From positions 34,211,501 to 34,275,500 of the forward strand of contig OX485805.1 of the NCBI GenBank assembly GCA_950295325.1: 64,000 nucleotides of DNA, read 5' to 3'. This DNA is from Polytrichum commune (Eukaryota; Streptophyta; Polytrichopsida; Polytrichales; Polytrichaceae). Each line of letters opens with the position of its first letter. Position 1 is the first letter of the stretch. A model generated the notes under the pieces. It did not search any database. It was not told the origin of the DNA and saw only the letters and a program-made list of their open reading frames with translations. Shown here in pieces: positions 42,929-53,975 of the stretch. A program made the position numbers and the translations under genes.

Positions 42929-43675
42929 TGTCGCAACCCTTGCTAGGTCCCTTAATAATCTTGCCAATTTTCAATTCTAGCAAAGGTTACGAGTTGCTAA
43001 CCCTTCGCATTCCGCCATGCTAATGGATAGCTCCTCTTACCCCGGACCAATAGTTCATAGGAGGGAACCAACCCTCCTACTTTGCTTTCGGGACTCACCC
43101 CTTAATCGGTAACCCATTTCCCCAATGTGGACTTCCATCCATGGAAGTCCAATCCTATGTTGATCATCGCGTTGCCGGAGCAACACTACAACAACCCGAA
43201 CCATACTAGGCAACTATGTCCTCACAATGGGCCAATGCCCATGGAGGCCGTGCCGTTCGGCCTCGGGTGGGTGAGGCCACACCACCTCACCCATATAAGC
43301 CTCTAGGACTCTACACGGAGCCCCTACCCCACCGCCAACCAACCTCTTGTCTCTCTACCAAGAGTTGGGGCCAAGTGGACATTTTCCCTTAGCTGCTGGG
43401 CCTAGAACCCCCCCAGCAGCTTCAGACCATCATAACTTCCTTGTATGATGTCTGATCATAACAACCAACCACTCCATCCTCATCTACGCTTCACGTAGAT
43501 GCCGATGGACTCCTCACTTGCCCCATTCGGGCAAGGCTTGAGGAAGTTATGCCTGTTTGAACCTTGGCAGTCCCGGGAATCACTCCCAGGCACTGCTGTA
43601 CCAGGGCGCTGTCCCGGGACAGCACCCCACTCAAATGGCCATAACTCCTAGCTCACACCTCCGATTGAGGTGATC
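42929..43675 (-). repeat. 3' LTR of element E, truncated
   Basis: The first 747 bp (in plus coordinates) of the family LTR; stops at TTGAGGTG, followed by filler and then internal sequence. Confidence 0.9.
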
Positions 43676-43683
43676 TGCGACAT

Positions 43684-46600
43684 GCCAAGTCCCGCCCGAC
43701 TCGGTTCCCACTTTGCTCTTTCGAGACATGGGTTCATGACTCCCATGCGCCAACTCTCGTTAGCTCGCGGGTAGCACTTTTATGAGCACGCGCCATCACC
43801 TTGTCCCCGCCCGGACAAGCCCACAACTAAGAAGTTTCTTGGTTTTATCCAAGGCCCCTCCAAGCCATGGCCCCCAATTACTCGGCTTACCCAACCTAGT
43901 TTGGCATGTCTATTCCCCCTCTTCCATTAACCAAACACAAGTACAAGACTAGGACCTCATCTCATACTTTTCTCTTTGCACCACTAAAGTTTGGACTTTA
44001 TTCCCTCAAGCCAAAGAACAAGTTCATGTTGTGGAGCAATTAACCTCGAAGCTAAGTGTGCTAGTAGCGTCTCTCCCCCACTAAAGGAGATTGATGTCCT
44101 CATCAATGCCTACGCTTCATTTTATTGGAATGTCTAGCCTTAGTTTCTTCAAAGTGCTTCACCAATTCATTGGTGTTGACCATGTCTCTTGCCGCCACCC
44201 AAGCGGTTTCTTTCTCATGGTATCCTCACCATTTCACCAAGTATTCCTTTGTACTTTTTCTTTCCTTTTCACTTGGGCTTCCTACACTTGAGGATGCCCT
44301 CTTACCTCATGTTCCAAATGATGTCCACAAGGTCGGGAGGTGGCCTAATCACTTGCTTGTGATCGGGCCACAAGGTGTCGTCCTAAAATGACTTTCGTAA
44401 TGAGACATGAAATGTCGGATGCACTTTGATCTCCGGCGGTAATTCCAACTTATATATGTCCTTGACCACTTGTTCCACAATGGGAAACGAAGCTCCAATT
44501 TTGGACATGAACTTTGGAGTGAGGCCTTCCGGCTAAGTGAAGTTGTTCACATTCAACAACGCCTTTTGGCCCACCTCATTCTCCACTTCGCGTCTTCCGG
44601 CATTGATTTGCACTCCGTAGCACCTTCGGGCTTTCTCCACCAACAACTTGGTCATCTCCAAGACTTGTTCACGCTTCTTGGCCAAGTCCTCACCATCTTG
44701 GTTGAACTCTAGTGTTGAATGTGCCCCCTCGAGAGCTAGGTTAATAGGTTGGAGCGCATCCACTCCATAAGCCACCACCAAAGACCACCCCTTGGTAGCC
44801 AAGTGCGTGGCTACATTGCAATTACACTCCGCTCGACCCACATAGTCCGCCCAATCTCCTTGGTCCGCCCCCACCCAGTTCCTCAAGTATTGCTTCAAGA
44901 TTCCATTCACACGCTCCGATTTCCCATTCATTTGGGAATGCAAGGTCGTACTAAACCTTAGTTTCATTCCGACCTCCTTAGAGAAATGCATTGAAAATGC
45001 ACTTGTGAACTTTGGATCTTGATCCCACACAATCACTTTTGGCAACCCGTGGTGCCTCAACCATCCTTTGAGAAAAGGCTATGCGGTCTCCAACGCGGTG
45101 GCGGTTCCCACAATCGGCACCATGTGTGCCCACTTGGCAAACCGCTCTACCATCAACAAGATGGCATCATACCCATGTGACTCCGGCAAACTTGTGATCA
45201 AGTCCATGCACATACCATGCCATGGCGCCAACGGGATAGGCAACGGTTGCAAGAAGCCGCCTTGCTTTTGGTAAGAGGCTCGGTTCACTTGGCACTTTGA
45301 TTCAAGCCTTCACAAAGTGGGCTATATCTTCCTTTATGCACCGCCAATGGTACCTCTTTGACACCATTCTATGGCGGCTTTTTCTTTCTCGTCTATGGCC
45401 GGCAATAGGACTATCATATTCCTCCTTCAAAACCGATAGCCTCAACTTGCTTTGTGGCACATATACCCGACTTTGTTTGCACTTGAACAATCCGTCCACC
45501 AACTTAACCTCTTTGAGCACCTTGCTCTTGTGAAGCTCACCTAAAAGCTTTTGTGCTTTGGGGTAGTTAATTTACCCCTCCCGTATCTTGCATCACAAGT
45601 TTCCTTTGCCGGCACACATTAGCCACAAGGTTTGGATGGTTCTCATTGCTTGGAACTCTTCCGGTCTACTTCGCGCATCCGGCACCACATTTCCACGGTC
45701 CGGTTTGTGGATCAAATCCACCTTCATAAGCGCCAAACTATCATGCCACCGCAATGACTTGGCGTTCACTTACGCTTGTATGTCAAAATACTTTTAGGAC
45801 ACATTGTCCATGTAGACCTTTGCTTTGTGCGACCCCATATAATGTCGCCACATCTTCAAGCAATGCACTACGGCAAAGAAGTTCTTTGTCATGAGTTGGT
45901 TGTCTTCTTTGACAACCATCGAGCTTTATGCTCCCATATGCAATGGCCATCCATCTTGGATCAACATCCGCCAATGCTAAAGTCACTCGCCCCCGTATGC
46001 ACCTCAAAAGGTTTGTCAAAGTCCGCGAACTTAAGCACGGGCGGCGAAGAGAACTTGTTTTTGAGCCCCCCAAAGGCTTGGTGACAAGGCTCATCCCACT
46101 CTTGGGATAGCCATTTTCCTCAATAAGTTGAATAAGGTCCTAGCAACCTTAGAAAACTCTCGAATGAAGTTGTGGTACTAATTGGCTAGGCCAACAAATG
46201 ACCTAAGCCCTTTTGAATCAAGGGCCAATTGTCCTTTTGGATTGCCTTGACATTCTTCATGTTCGTCCACCAACTTCATTTATCACCACATACCTCAAGA
46301 GCTCAATCTCTCGTTGAGCAAAGTGATTTTTCACTTCTTGGCGGTAATTTTTTTTTGGGCAACACATTGGTGAATACATCCTTGTATTTCACCAACATCA
46401 CACCAATGTTGTTTGGGGGAGGCCCATCTTTCCTAGCCTCCCCATACGTTCCTTGGAGTTGCTCCAATTGAACCACGACTATTATGGTTTTTTTTTTTTT
46501 TTATTCGGTCCATTAAGACCAAATTCAACTTAGGTCCTCCTACCATAGGAGTCATTGTTAATTTGAACTTCAATTCTTTGCCATTATGACACATCATAAT

Positions 46601-47768
46601 GCACCGCAAGCACACCGGCTTGCACCTCACATCTATCATGTGAGTTTCAAAGAAGGCGGCCTTCACAATGACATGCATTTCATCTATTTCACATGATGAG
46701 AAATTTTGACAAAAATCCAATGTCCCACATTGAAAGGTTACATGCATCGCGGCCTCCTTTGTCTCATGCGATTCGCCCTTTCCAAACCGCACCTTGGTGG
46801 ACTTGCCCGCTCTATCAATCGGCAAGCCCCAACTCCCTTGTGAGTTTTGGGCTCAAGAAGAAATGGCTTGCCTCTTTGTCAACCCATGAGACATTTCTCC
46901 CATTCATTTGAGCCTCAAGGTACAAAAGACTTGGCCTTGGCTAAAGGCTACTAGCCTTGGCCACAATGCCATCGTCTTACATTCGGTCCTCGGCAACACC
47001 ATGAGTTTGGCTTGGTCCGCAAGGCCAACTTTTAACACTCCGTCCGTGGCACAAATATGATCTAGCTTGGTACCACCAAGCCACCTTCTCACATTCCGTC
47101 CGCGGCACGAGCTAGCATGATTTGCCTTGGTATAATGGGCCAAACTACTTGCACTCATTTCCTTGGGACCTCTTTCGGCTAAACCCACTTTGTGGTGATG
47201 TGCCGCCCAACTTCTTCTTAGGACCATCGGCTTCAATGCTCTTCAAATCTTTATGATTCGCACTACGTCCTCAAGAAGCTTTGGGGTCCTGAACATGGTT
47301 TTCACTACCCGCTTTTGAAACCCACCTAAAACGATGCATTTTTTAGAAAGCTCGTCCATCCTAGATGTACCATTCATTTGGGTGTGAAATTCGCACATAT
47401 ACACCTTAAGAGACCCCGCGTGCCTCATGTGCCCCAAGTTCATTTCAACATCACCACCTTCTAAGCATTTCGAATTGGAATTTCAATCCAACATTAATGC
47501 CCTCCAAGGTTTTGGGTGCATTCGGTATTCTAGGCCCCAAATGTTTTTTTGAGGTGTGCGGGAGCCCTTTCAAAGGACTCCACCATTTTCCTTACTGAAT
47601 CCACCATCATGCCCACCATTGTCATGAGAACTAATGGTATGGTCAAATTCCATTTACACATGATCTTTGTTCCAATTTGAACCTCACAACCTTTTGGAAA
47701 CCCCGGCTCACCATAATAACCCTCAGGTTTGATAGCCATGTCTCCCTCAAAGTGCTAGCTCAAATATT
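43684..47768 (-). pseudogene. Degenerate pol and leader of element E
   Basis: Minus-strand order: leader 47768-47135; two units of the 56-bp minisatellite near 46990-47120; protease-like frame 46433-46825; RT-deletion junction 46312-46360; one WDEPCHQ module and RNase H 46100-45600; integrase N-part 45520-45302; core start 45288-45079; a 175-codon frame 45060-44533 with VIVWDQDPKFTSAF and GKSERVNGIL; chromodomain remnant 44390-44100. The integrase keeps the second Asp and the Glu in this frame. Stops elsewhere make it a pseudogene. Confidence 0.8.
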
Positions 47769-47788
47769 GGAACCCTGCTCTGATACCA
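47769..47788 (-). other. Primer binding site of element E
   Basis: TGGTATCAGAGCAGGGTTCC on the minus strand, same as element C. Confidence 0.88.
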
Positions 47789-47790
47789 AG

Positions 47791-48762
47791 TGTCGCAACC
47801 CTTGCTAGGTCCCTTAATAATCTTGCCAATTTTCAATTCTAGCAAAGGTTACGAGTTGCTAACCCTTCGCATTCCGCCATGCTAATGGATAGCTCCTCTT
47901 ACCCCGGACCAATAGTTCATAGGAGGGAACCAACCCTCCTACTTTGCTTTCGGGACTCACCCCTTAATCGGTAACCCATTCCTAGATGTGGACTTCCATC
48001 CATAGAAGTCCAATCCCATGTTGATCATCGCATTGCCGGAGCAACACTACAACAACCCGAACCATACTAGGCAACTATGGCCTCACAATGGGCCAATGCC
48101 CATGGAGGCCTTGCCGTTCGGCCTCGGGTGGGTGAGGCCACACCACCTCACCCATATAAGCCTCTAGGACTCTACGCGGGGCCCCTACCCCACCGTCAAC
48201 CAACCTCTTGTCTCTCTACCAAGAGTTGGGGCCAAGTGGACATTTTCCCTTAGCCGCTGGGCCTAAAACCCCCCACCAGCTTCAGACCATCATAACTTCC
48301 TTGTATGATGTCTGATTCCAGCAACCAACCACTCCATCTTCATCTACGCTTCACGTAGATGCCGATGGACTCCTCACTTGCCCCATTCGGGCAAGTGGTG
48401 AGGAAGTTATGCCTGTCTGAACCTTGGCAGTCCCGGGAATCACTCCCAGGCACTGCTGCACCAGGGCGCTGTCCCGGAACAGCACCCCACTCAAATGGCC
48501 ATAACTCCTAGCTCACACCTCGGATTGAGGTGTTCTTGGGCATTCTAGAATCACCACGCCATGAGCTACGCAAAGCTCATGGCCTTACCCTTGTGCCTCC
48601 TAGTCTTCGTGGATGGGAGGCGTTCCCAACGCCCGGGGCCCTCACCCACACTAGGATCACTTGGGCCCTCTCACCAACGGCGCCACAAGTCCCGGGTGTC
48701 ACTCCGGGGTCCCCCTTGTGCCCATGGTGTTTCGGCCACTCCTCATGGAGAGGTGCGCGACA
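47791..48762 (-). repeat. 5' LTR of element E
   Basis: 972 bp with TGTCGC/GCGACA ends; several differences from the A/C LTRs (for example near 47980-48005). Confidence 0.93.
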
Positions 48763-48767
48763 ACTTC

Positions 48768-49086
48768 AGATGGTAGCTTGCGTTTTAGTATCAAGGATAC
48801 TATTGAGTATACTAATGAAAAGTGTCATATGCTTCCATTTTAGTGTGCAAGTGATAGATATTCTTAATTCATTTGAATACGTGGGTGGCTATTACGATGT
48901 ATTTTGGTGGATGGATGAATTCGGAAGGCAGGGCGTTAGTTAGTTAGGGAGAAAAAGGGACGGGAACGCGGGGGCGAATGGGTGGGAACGCGGGGGGGGG
49001 GGGGGGCGGACCGGGTGTGGGAACGGGGGCGGACGGGGGGGAACGGTTGGGAACGGGGGCAGACGGGGGGGAACGGGGGGGAACGG
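48768..49086. other. Right inner part of hAT element 2 with G-rich repeats
   Basis: 48768-48950 has no supported feature. 48955-49086 is GGGAACGGGGGCGGACGGGG-type minisatellite including a G15 run near 49000. The solo LTR entered this repeat at AACGG. Confidence 0.7.
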
Positions 49087-50059
49087 TGTCGCGCACCTCT
49101 CCATGAGGAGTGCCCGAAACACCATGGGCACAAGGGGGACCCCGGAGTGACACCCGGGACTTGTGGCGCCGTTGGTGAGAGGGCCCAAGTGATCCTAGTG
49201 TGGGTGAGGGCCCCGGGCGTTGAGAACGTCTCCCACCCACGGAGACTAGGAGGCACGAGGGTAAGGCCATGAGCTATGCGTAGCTCATGGCGTGGTGATT
49301 CTAGAATGCTCAAGAACACCTCAATCGGAGGTGTGAGCTAGGAGTTATGGCCATTTGAGTGGGGCGCTGTCCCGGGACAGCGCCCTGGTACAGCAGTGCC
49401 TGGGAGTGATTCCCGGGACTGCCAAGGTTCAAACAGGCATAACTTCCTCAAGACTTGCCCGAATGGGGAAAGTGAGGAGTCCATCGGCATCTACGTGAAG
49501 CGTAGATGAGGATGGAGTGGTTGGTTGTTATGATCAGACATCATACAAGGAAGTTATGATGGTCTGAAGCTGCTAGGGGCTTCTAGGCCCAGCGGCTAAG
49601 GGAAAATGTCCACTTGGCCCCAACTCTTGGTAGAGAGACAAGAGGTTGGTTGACGGTGGGGTAGGGGCCCCGCGTGAAGTCCTAGAGGCTTATATGGGTG
49701 AGGTGGTGTGGCCTCACCCACCCGAGGCCGAACGGCAAGGCCTCCATGGGCTTTGGCCTATTGTGAGGCCATAGTTGCCTAGTATGCTTCGGGTTGTTGT
49801 AGTGTTGCTCCGGCAACGCGATGATCAACATAGGATTGGACTTCCATGGATGGAAGTCCACATTGGGGAAATGGGTTACCGATTAAGGGGTGAGTCCCGA
49901 AAGCAAAGTAGGAGGGTTGGTTCCCTCCTATGAATTATATGGTCCGGGGTAAGAGGAGCTAACCATTAGCATGGCGGAATGCGAAGGGTTAGCGCTCGTA
50001 ACCTTTGCTAGAAACGAAAATTGGCAAGATTATTAAGGGACCTAGCAAGGGTTGTGACA
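49087..50059 (+). mobile_element. Solo LTR of the A/C/E family
   Basis: 973 bp, begins TGTCGCGCACC, ends GTTGTGACA (one G-to-A type change in the terminal inverted repeat). The perfect target duplication AACGG is at 49082-49086 and 50060-50064. No internal sequence remains, as expected after LTR-LTR recombination. Confidence 0.94.
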
Positions 50060-50318
50060 AACGGGGGTTGGATCGGGGGCTAGTAATTTTTTCCCCACTT
50101 TATCTCTACTTTACTGACATGTCATCACACGTGGACATCTGACATCCTACGTGTCCGAAATGGGGTAATGTAATTACACACAAAATTTGGTAAAATTCAA
50201 GTCCGTCAGGATAAAGACAACATCCGGCATAATGTCATGACGAATACGTGTCGTGACGGCACGACATCATGCCGAGATTAGCCTCCGTCACGACACAATA
50301 GACAACCCTGACCTCCGG

Positions 50319-50962
50319 TTTCACCCTCACATTCCCGGCGAACGCTCTGGGGGAGGCAGGATCCGACCTCAGCCTCTTGGCGAGTTCTATGTCGTCCTCG
50401 TCCTCGGAGCTTATTGCGATCGTCTCCTCCACTGCATAGTCCCCGTACAACTTCTTGCCCTTCAGCATTCGCCACTCCCTGAAGGTGGCCGTCGCGTCCC
50501 TCGAATATAATACATGACCTTCGCGTCGGCCACCGTGAGGACGGGCACTAGCTTGCTCTGCGGCGTGGCAGCCCGCATGGCCTTCTTCCGTTGAGGGGCT
50601 TCGGATTCTTTAGTGAATCTTGTTGCCCCTTCTTCCACCTCCACCTCCACTTTTTCTGCTTCCTCCTCCTCTTCCTCTTCCTCCCCCTCCTCCGCAACCT
50701 CGCCACCTGCTCCCATTGACGGATTGCTCGGATGCAACCCGATGAGCGGTTTTGGCAATTGAACGGGGGCCCGCATGGCGAATTCACCCGGGTTGATTCG
50801 CCTGGCCATATCCAACGGGTTCTCGCCCCCCTCGACGATCTCTTCGACGCAGGATCCGGGTATCCAGTCGAGGATGCCCATTCTCTTTGCAAGAGCCTTA
50901 TGGGTCCTGTAGAATTGAACATCGGCATCCTCCACATAGGAGTAAATGTTCAACCCAGACAT
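50319..50962 (-). pseudogene. ParB/MTase-like gene, exon 3, first part
   Basis: Starts after a GTGCAG acceptor with MSGLNIYSYVEDADVQFYRT. Together with the end of exon 2 this gives the GG-x-S...G...E/D pattern of a methyltransferase glycine loop and following strand. A Glu-rich run (about 20 acidic residues, near 50640-50700) and a basic region follow. Near 50505 a 2-nt duplication (TATTATATTCG instead of TATTATTCG) shifts the frame; after it the text continues RDATATFREWRMLKGKKLYG, ending VRVKPE at the hAT element 2 target. Confidence 0.65.
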
Positions 50963-51099
50963 CTGCACAATCCAAATCAATAGTATTAGTATCACCAATG
51001 AAGAATAAGGAAAAATGACACCCAAAACAAAACAAGAATAGTAAGTTTGGGTCGCTCGACCCAAACCGACCATATAGTTCCTTCAGGTTATTTGCTTAC
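50963..51099 (-). other. Intron 2 of the ParB/MTase-like gene, with a palindrome
   Basis: 137 bp from GTAAGC to GTGCAG (minus strand) between phase-0 exons. A palindrome copy at 51045-51066 (centre CT) lies inside it. The A/T-rich tract before the acceptor is typical of plant introns. Confidence 0.8.
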
Positions 51100-52431
51100 C
51101 ATGGCTGCGAAAACCGGTTTGGAGCCCCCGAAGACGTTGAAGATGCAGTCCCCTCTCTTCGTGAGGGTCCTCATCATCCGCAGGTAGAAATCCATGCGCA
51201 GCTCATCCGCGGGGTAGCTGGCGTACTTCGCCTTGTCGTACAAGCTTCTGGTGGAGGCCAACCCTTCTTGGAGTTGGAAGAGCTTCTCCATCCTGGCTAT
51301 GGGATGGTTTGGCACCTTAAGCAGCTCAGCTTTGTACACGAAGTACAAGCACAGCACATTGACGATCTTCGTCTTCTTGTCTTTCAACGTGCTGTACGCC
51401 CCCTCCACCGGTGCAGCAACGTAGTGAGATTTTGAGACGGCGTACTCTGGCTGCAATTTCCGCACGATGTCGTACACCTGCTCCGCCCGCCTGTCCTCGA
51501 CAATCCACAACCAGACGTCGACCTCCCTAAATTTGGGGCTGGCGTAGTCCACGAACTTGGTGAAGAACGGCTCGTAAAACGGGGTGCTCATTGTCCCCTC
51601 GAATGAGGCTCTAGGGATGTTCCTGAAGTCTATCATTCCGAAGGGGAAGCGGTCCCCGGCTACAGTCATGATCGCCTTCCTGGCATCAGAGCCCGGCCAG
51701 CCTTGGATCTTGAGAGGCTCGAGGGAGACCAAGTTGAAGTGAGCTTCGCCCTCGAAGCTGACGATCTTCTTCTCCTTTATAAAGTTGGAGAAGGCACGCG
51801 CGGAGTGTTCGGGAAGCGCCTGGTTCCGCCCCCCCTTCACGAGCTTGGACCTGAGGAAGTCGTCTCCCGCCTCCCTCATGAGTGCCGCCATGGACGCACT
51901 GGTGAACTTGTACTCGGCTTTGAATGCCCTCCAGTGCGCCTCGTCAACCTCTCCGTCCACGATGAGCTTCTTCTCGGGCACCAGCTTGTGCAGCTTTTGG
52001 ACGATGGTCGTCTTCTTCTTCATGTTCTCCGTCCATTCCTTCATGGTGTAGCATGAAGGGACGAAGATCTTTGGCTTCGTGAAGACGATCTTCGGGTGAA
52101 CCCAACATCTCTTCGCCGTCGGCTGCACGTGGAGGATGTGGGACGCCGTCTTTCCCATCTTTATCTCCGAGAGACCTTGAAGAGCTTTGAAGAACTCCCT
52201 CACCAGAGGCTTCATTTGCTTGAAGCGCGCACTTTGGTTGAAGAGCATGCCGGTGTCGGGATCCATGAGGTCCCCCGTCTCATGTTTCTCGAAACCACTC
52301 TTCCATCTCCCCCACACGGAGTCAGACGCTGTGATCAAATAAATTTCTCCTCTTAGCTCGTTGTACTTCTTCTGCTTGTGGGAAGCATTGTCAATCGAGG
52401 ATAATTTGTTGATCATCTGGTATTTGAAGTC
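51100..52431 (-). pseudogene. ParB/MTase-like gene, exon 2 (methyltransferase-like C-end)
   Basis: 444 codons, fully open. It starts DFKYQMINKLSSI after the acceptor. Internal text includes WGRWKSGFEKHETGDLM, EVDVWLWIVEDRRAEQVYDI and, near the end, RMDFYLRMMRTLTKRGDCIF then FGGSKPVFAAM. Beta-class DNA methyltransferases, often fused to a ParB domain in phages, end with a GD-x-(V/I)-x-(D)-x-FGGSG-x-T-x-x-AA motif that binds S-adenosylmethionine, and the placement here matches. The third Gly is Lys (GGSKP), so activity is doubtful or the domain has diverged. The upstream DPPY-type motif was not found. The function is an inference. Confidence 0.5.
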
Positions 52432-52622
52432 CTGCACATGAAGTAAATAACACACGTTAGAAAACTGCGAATGCAAGACTTTGGGTCGATCGACCCAAAC
52501 TATAAACCTGACGAGGATGTTTAAACAATGCAAGAGTTTGGGTCGATCGACCCAAACTATAAACCTGATGAGGATGTTTAAACAATGCAAGAGTTTGGGT
52601 CGATCGACCCAAACATACTCAC
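52432..52622 (-). other. Intron 1 of the ParB/MTase-like gene, with three palindromes
   Basis: 191 bp from GTGAGT to GTGCAG (minus strand), phase 0 on both sides. Palindromes with centre AT are at 52479-52500, 52536-52557 and 52593-52614, the latter spaced 57 bp because the intron is a direct repeat (GTTTAAACAATGCAAGAG and flanks). Confidence 0.85.
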
Positions 52623-53948
52623 CTCCCATTTGGGGTTCTTGTCTTTAACATTCTCCATTTCCTTGGGAGGCGTGCCGTAAAACTCCCACACCTCCCTCGA
52701 GGCCATGATGTTCCGAATCCACGATGCCTGGTACGCCCTCTTCTTGTTCCCCATGTTGAAGAAGCGTGAGATGTCGGTTAGTACGGTCTCGTTGTCAGAC
52801 CAAACCACCAATGCCTTCCACACCTTTAGCTTTTCCTTTTGGTTATTGGGGTCGTCCCACTCGGTCATCAGCTGGATTTTTTTAGAGGCCTCCACACTGT
52901 GCTGGCCGTCAATCAGCCAGAAGTCGCCTTTGCATATTGCCGGCCACATTTCAGGCATCGGCATTCTCTTCAGCTCTTGGGGCATGACAACAATTGTTTG
53001 CCTGTCGTCTTTGAATTGCCCGCCCAAGATCTGAACGACCATCCAGTCGACGTAGGCGTCCTCCTTGGCTCGGACACACTTCTCAGGTGGCGCAAGGTGG
53101 CACTGTGCAATGTTCACCTCGAATTTGAAGTCCATGCCCATGAAGAAGCAGTGCAGGCATGTTGTTTCGAAGTTATCATTGATTTTCTATATCTTGCTTG
53201 CATCCACCTCTTGGCCAGGTTTCGGCATCCGCAGCTCCGGGGAAACTGGCTCGGTGGTCATGACTAATGACTCTCTTGCCCTCTTCGACGGGGTCGTCTG
53301 CCGGCTTGCGGACAGTGTTGGCGTCTCGCTGTCAGGCGGCGTTCCTGTAGTGCTAGTCCGTCTAGAGTCTGCAGGGACCGGACGCGGCTTCCTCACAGTT
53401 TGGGGTATGGACGACCTTGCGCCTTCTTCCGTCGTTGCCTTACACCTCACAAGCTGCTGCGTTTTGGCTTTGCTTTGCAGCGCCTTGTTGAGGACAGTGA
53501 TAGCTTATTTCAATTTTGTAAACCTACTTGCAACCTTCGTGTTGGTTACATTGCCATCTATGAATATGGCCTCCGGTTTAATTGTCTCAGGATCCACGCA
53601 TGTTTCTTTGGCGTAGATGGTGTCGAATGACTCGGAGAATTGGTGCATGAACATGTGGGCGTTCCGCACGGCGGAGTTCTCGAGAATTACGTCCACGTAA
53701 TCCCCGAGGGCTTGGACGGACGCAACCTCCCATGTTGTCAACGTTGTCCAAGTGTGCTGCTCGTGGGTCCTTACTTTTACCACGAACAGGAGCTTGAACT
53801 AGGAGCCCTTTACAACCTGAACTGACCACGCAAGGACGAGTCCATCCTTGGGCACGTATGAGTCGTCCTGGGGAATTTCATACTCCTGCCATATTACGTC
53901 TGGCGCGAGCATAAAGAACCTTTCTCCATGTCTCTTCTTGGGGGCCAT
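52623..53948 (-). pseudogene. ParB/MTase-like gene, exon 1 (DGQHS domain)
   Basis: ATG at 53948 (MAPKKRHGERFFMLAPD). One frame of 442 codons runs to the GTGAGT donor and contains three in-frame stops: TAG 53799-53801, TAA 53505-53507, TAG 53187-53189. Residues about 342-360 read GDFWLIDGQHSVEASKKI, followed by RFFNMGNKKRAYQASWIRN. The D-G-Q-H-x motif with following Ala/helix is the signature of the ParB-like / DGQHR fold seen in ParB nucleases and DndB-type proteins. A Ser/Thr/Pro-rich linker lies near 53250-53400. I suggest a DNA-binding or nuclease-like domain acting with the methyltransferase-like exon 2. The stops make this copy a probable pseudogene. Confidence 0.5.
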
Positions 53949-53975
53949 CTGTAAGTCCAAAAATGGAAACTATTA

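Larger units (their letters stand above)
42929..48762 (-). mobile_element. Element E: third chromovirus-family copy, inside hAT element 2
   Basis: 5' LTR 47791-48762 (972 bp); truncated 3' LTR 42929-43675. The target duplication ACTTC is at 42924-42928 and 48763-48767. The primer site (minus) is at 47769-47788. A deletion with a short filler (ATCTGCGAC) joins the LTR at 43675 to internal sequence at 43684, removing about 620 bp relative to element C. Internally it has the same missing RT palm, but one 229-bp unit only. Its LTRs are more diverged than those of A and C, so it is older. Confidence 0.93.
38686..50310. mobile_element. hAT-type element 2, larger relative, with nested insertions
   Basis: Terminal inverted repeats CAGGGTTGT(C/T)TAT match hAT element 1. 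Flanks are ACCTCTGG (38678-38685) and ACCTCCGG (50311-50318), an 8-bp duplication with one mismatch. The first 270 bp and last 230 bp match element 1, including the 13-bp hairpin (38737-38766). Without element E and the solo LTR it is about 4.8 kb, so element 1 is probably a deletion derivative of this type. Its insertion splits the reading frame of the ParB/MTase-like gene between KPEV and LTVEE. Confidence 0.9.

Noticed and set aside
50548..50937. 129-codon Arg/Lys-rich frame overlapping exon 3
   Set aside because: Out of frame with the exon joined by splice sites; an artefact of the Glu-rich codons.
53187..53801. Alternative genetic code (TAA/TAG = Gln)
   Set aside because: The long frames of elements B and D (5.2 and 4.0 kb) use CAA/CAG for Gln and contain no TAA/TAG, so the standard code holds. 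Decay of the gene explains the stops.
53187..53801. U-to-C RNA editing repairing the stops
   Set aside because: Such editing is known for organelle transcripts of some land plants; this window is nuclear (LTR elements, hATs, spliceosomal introns).
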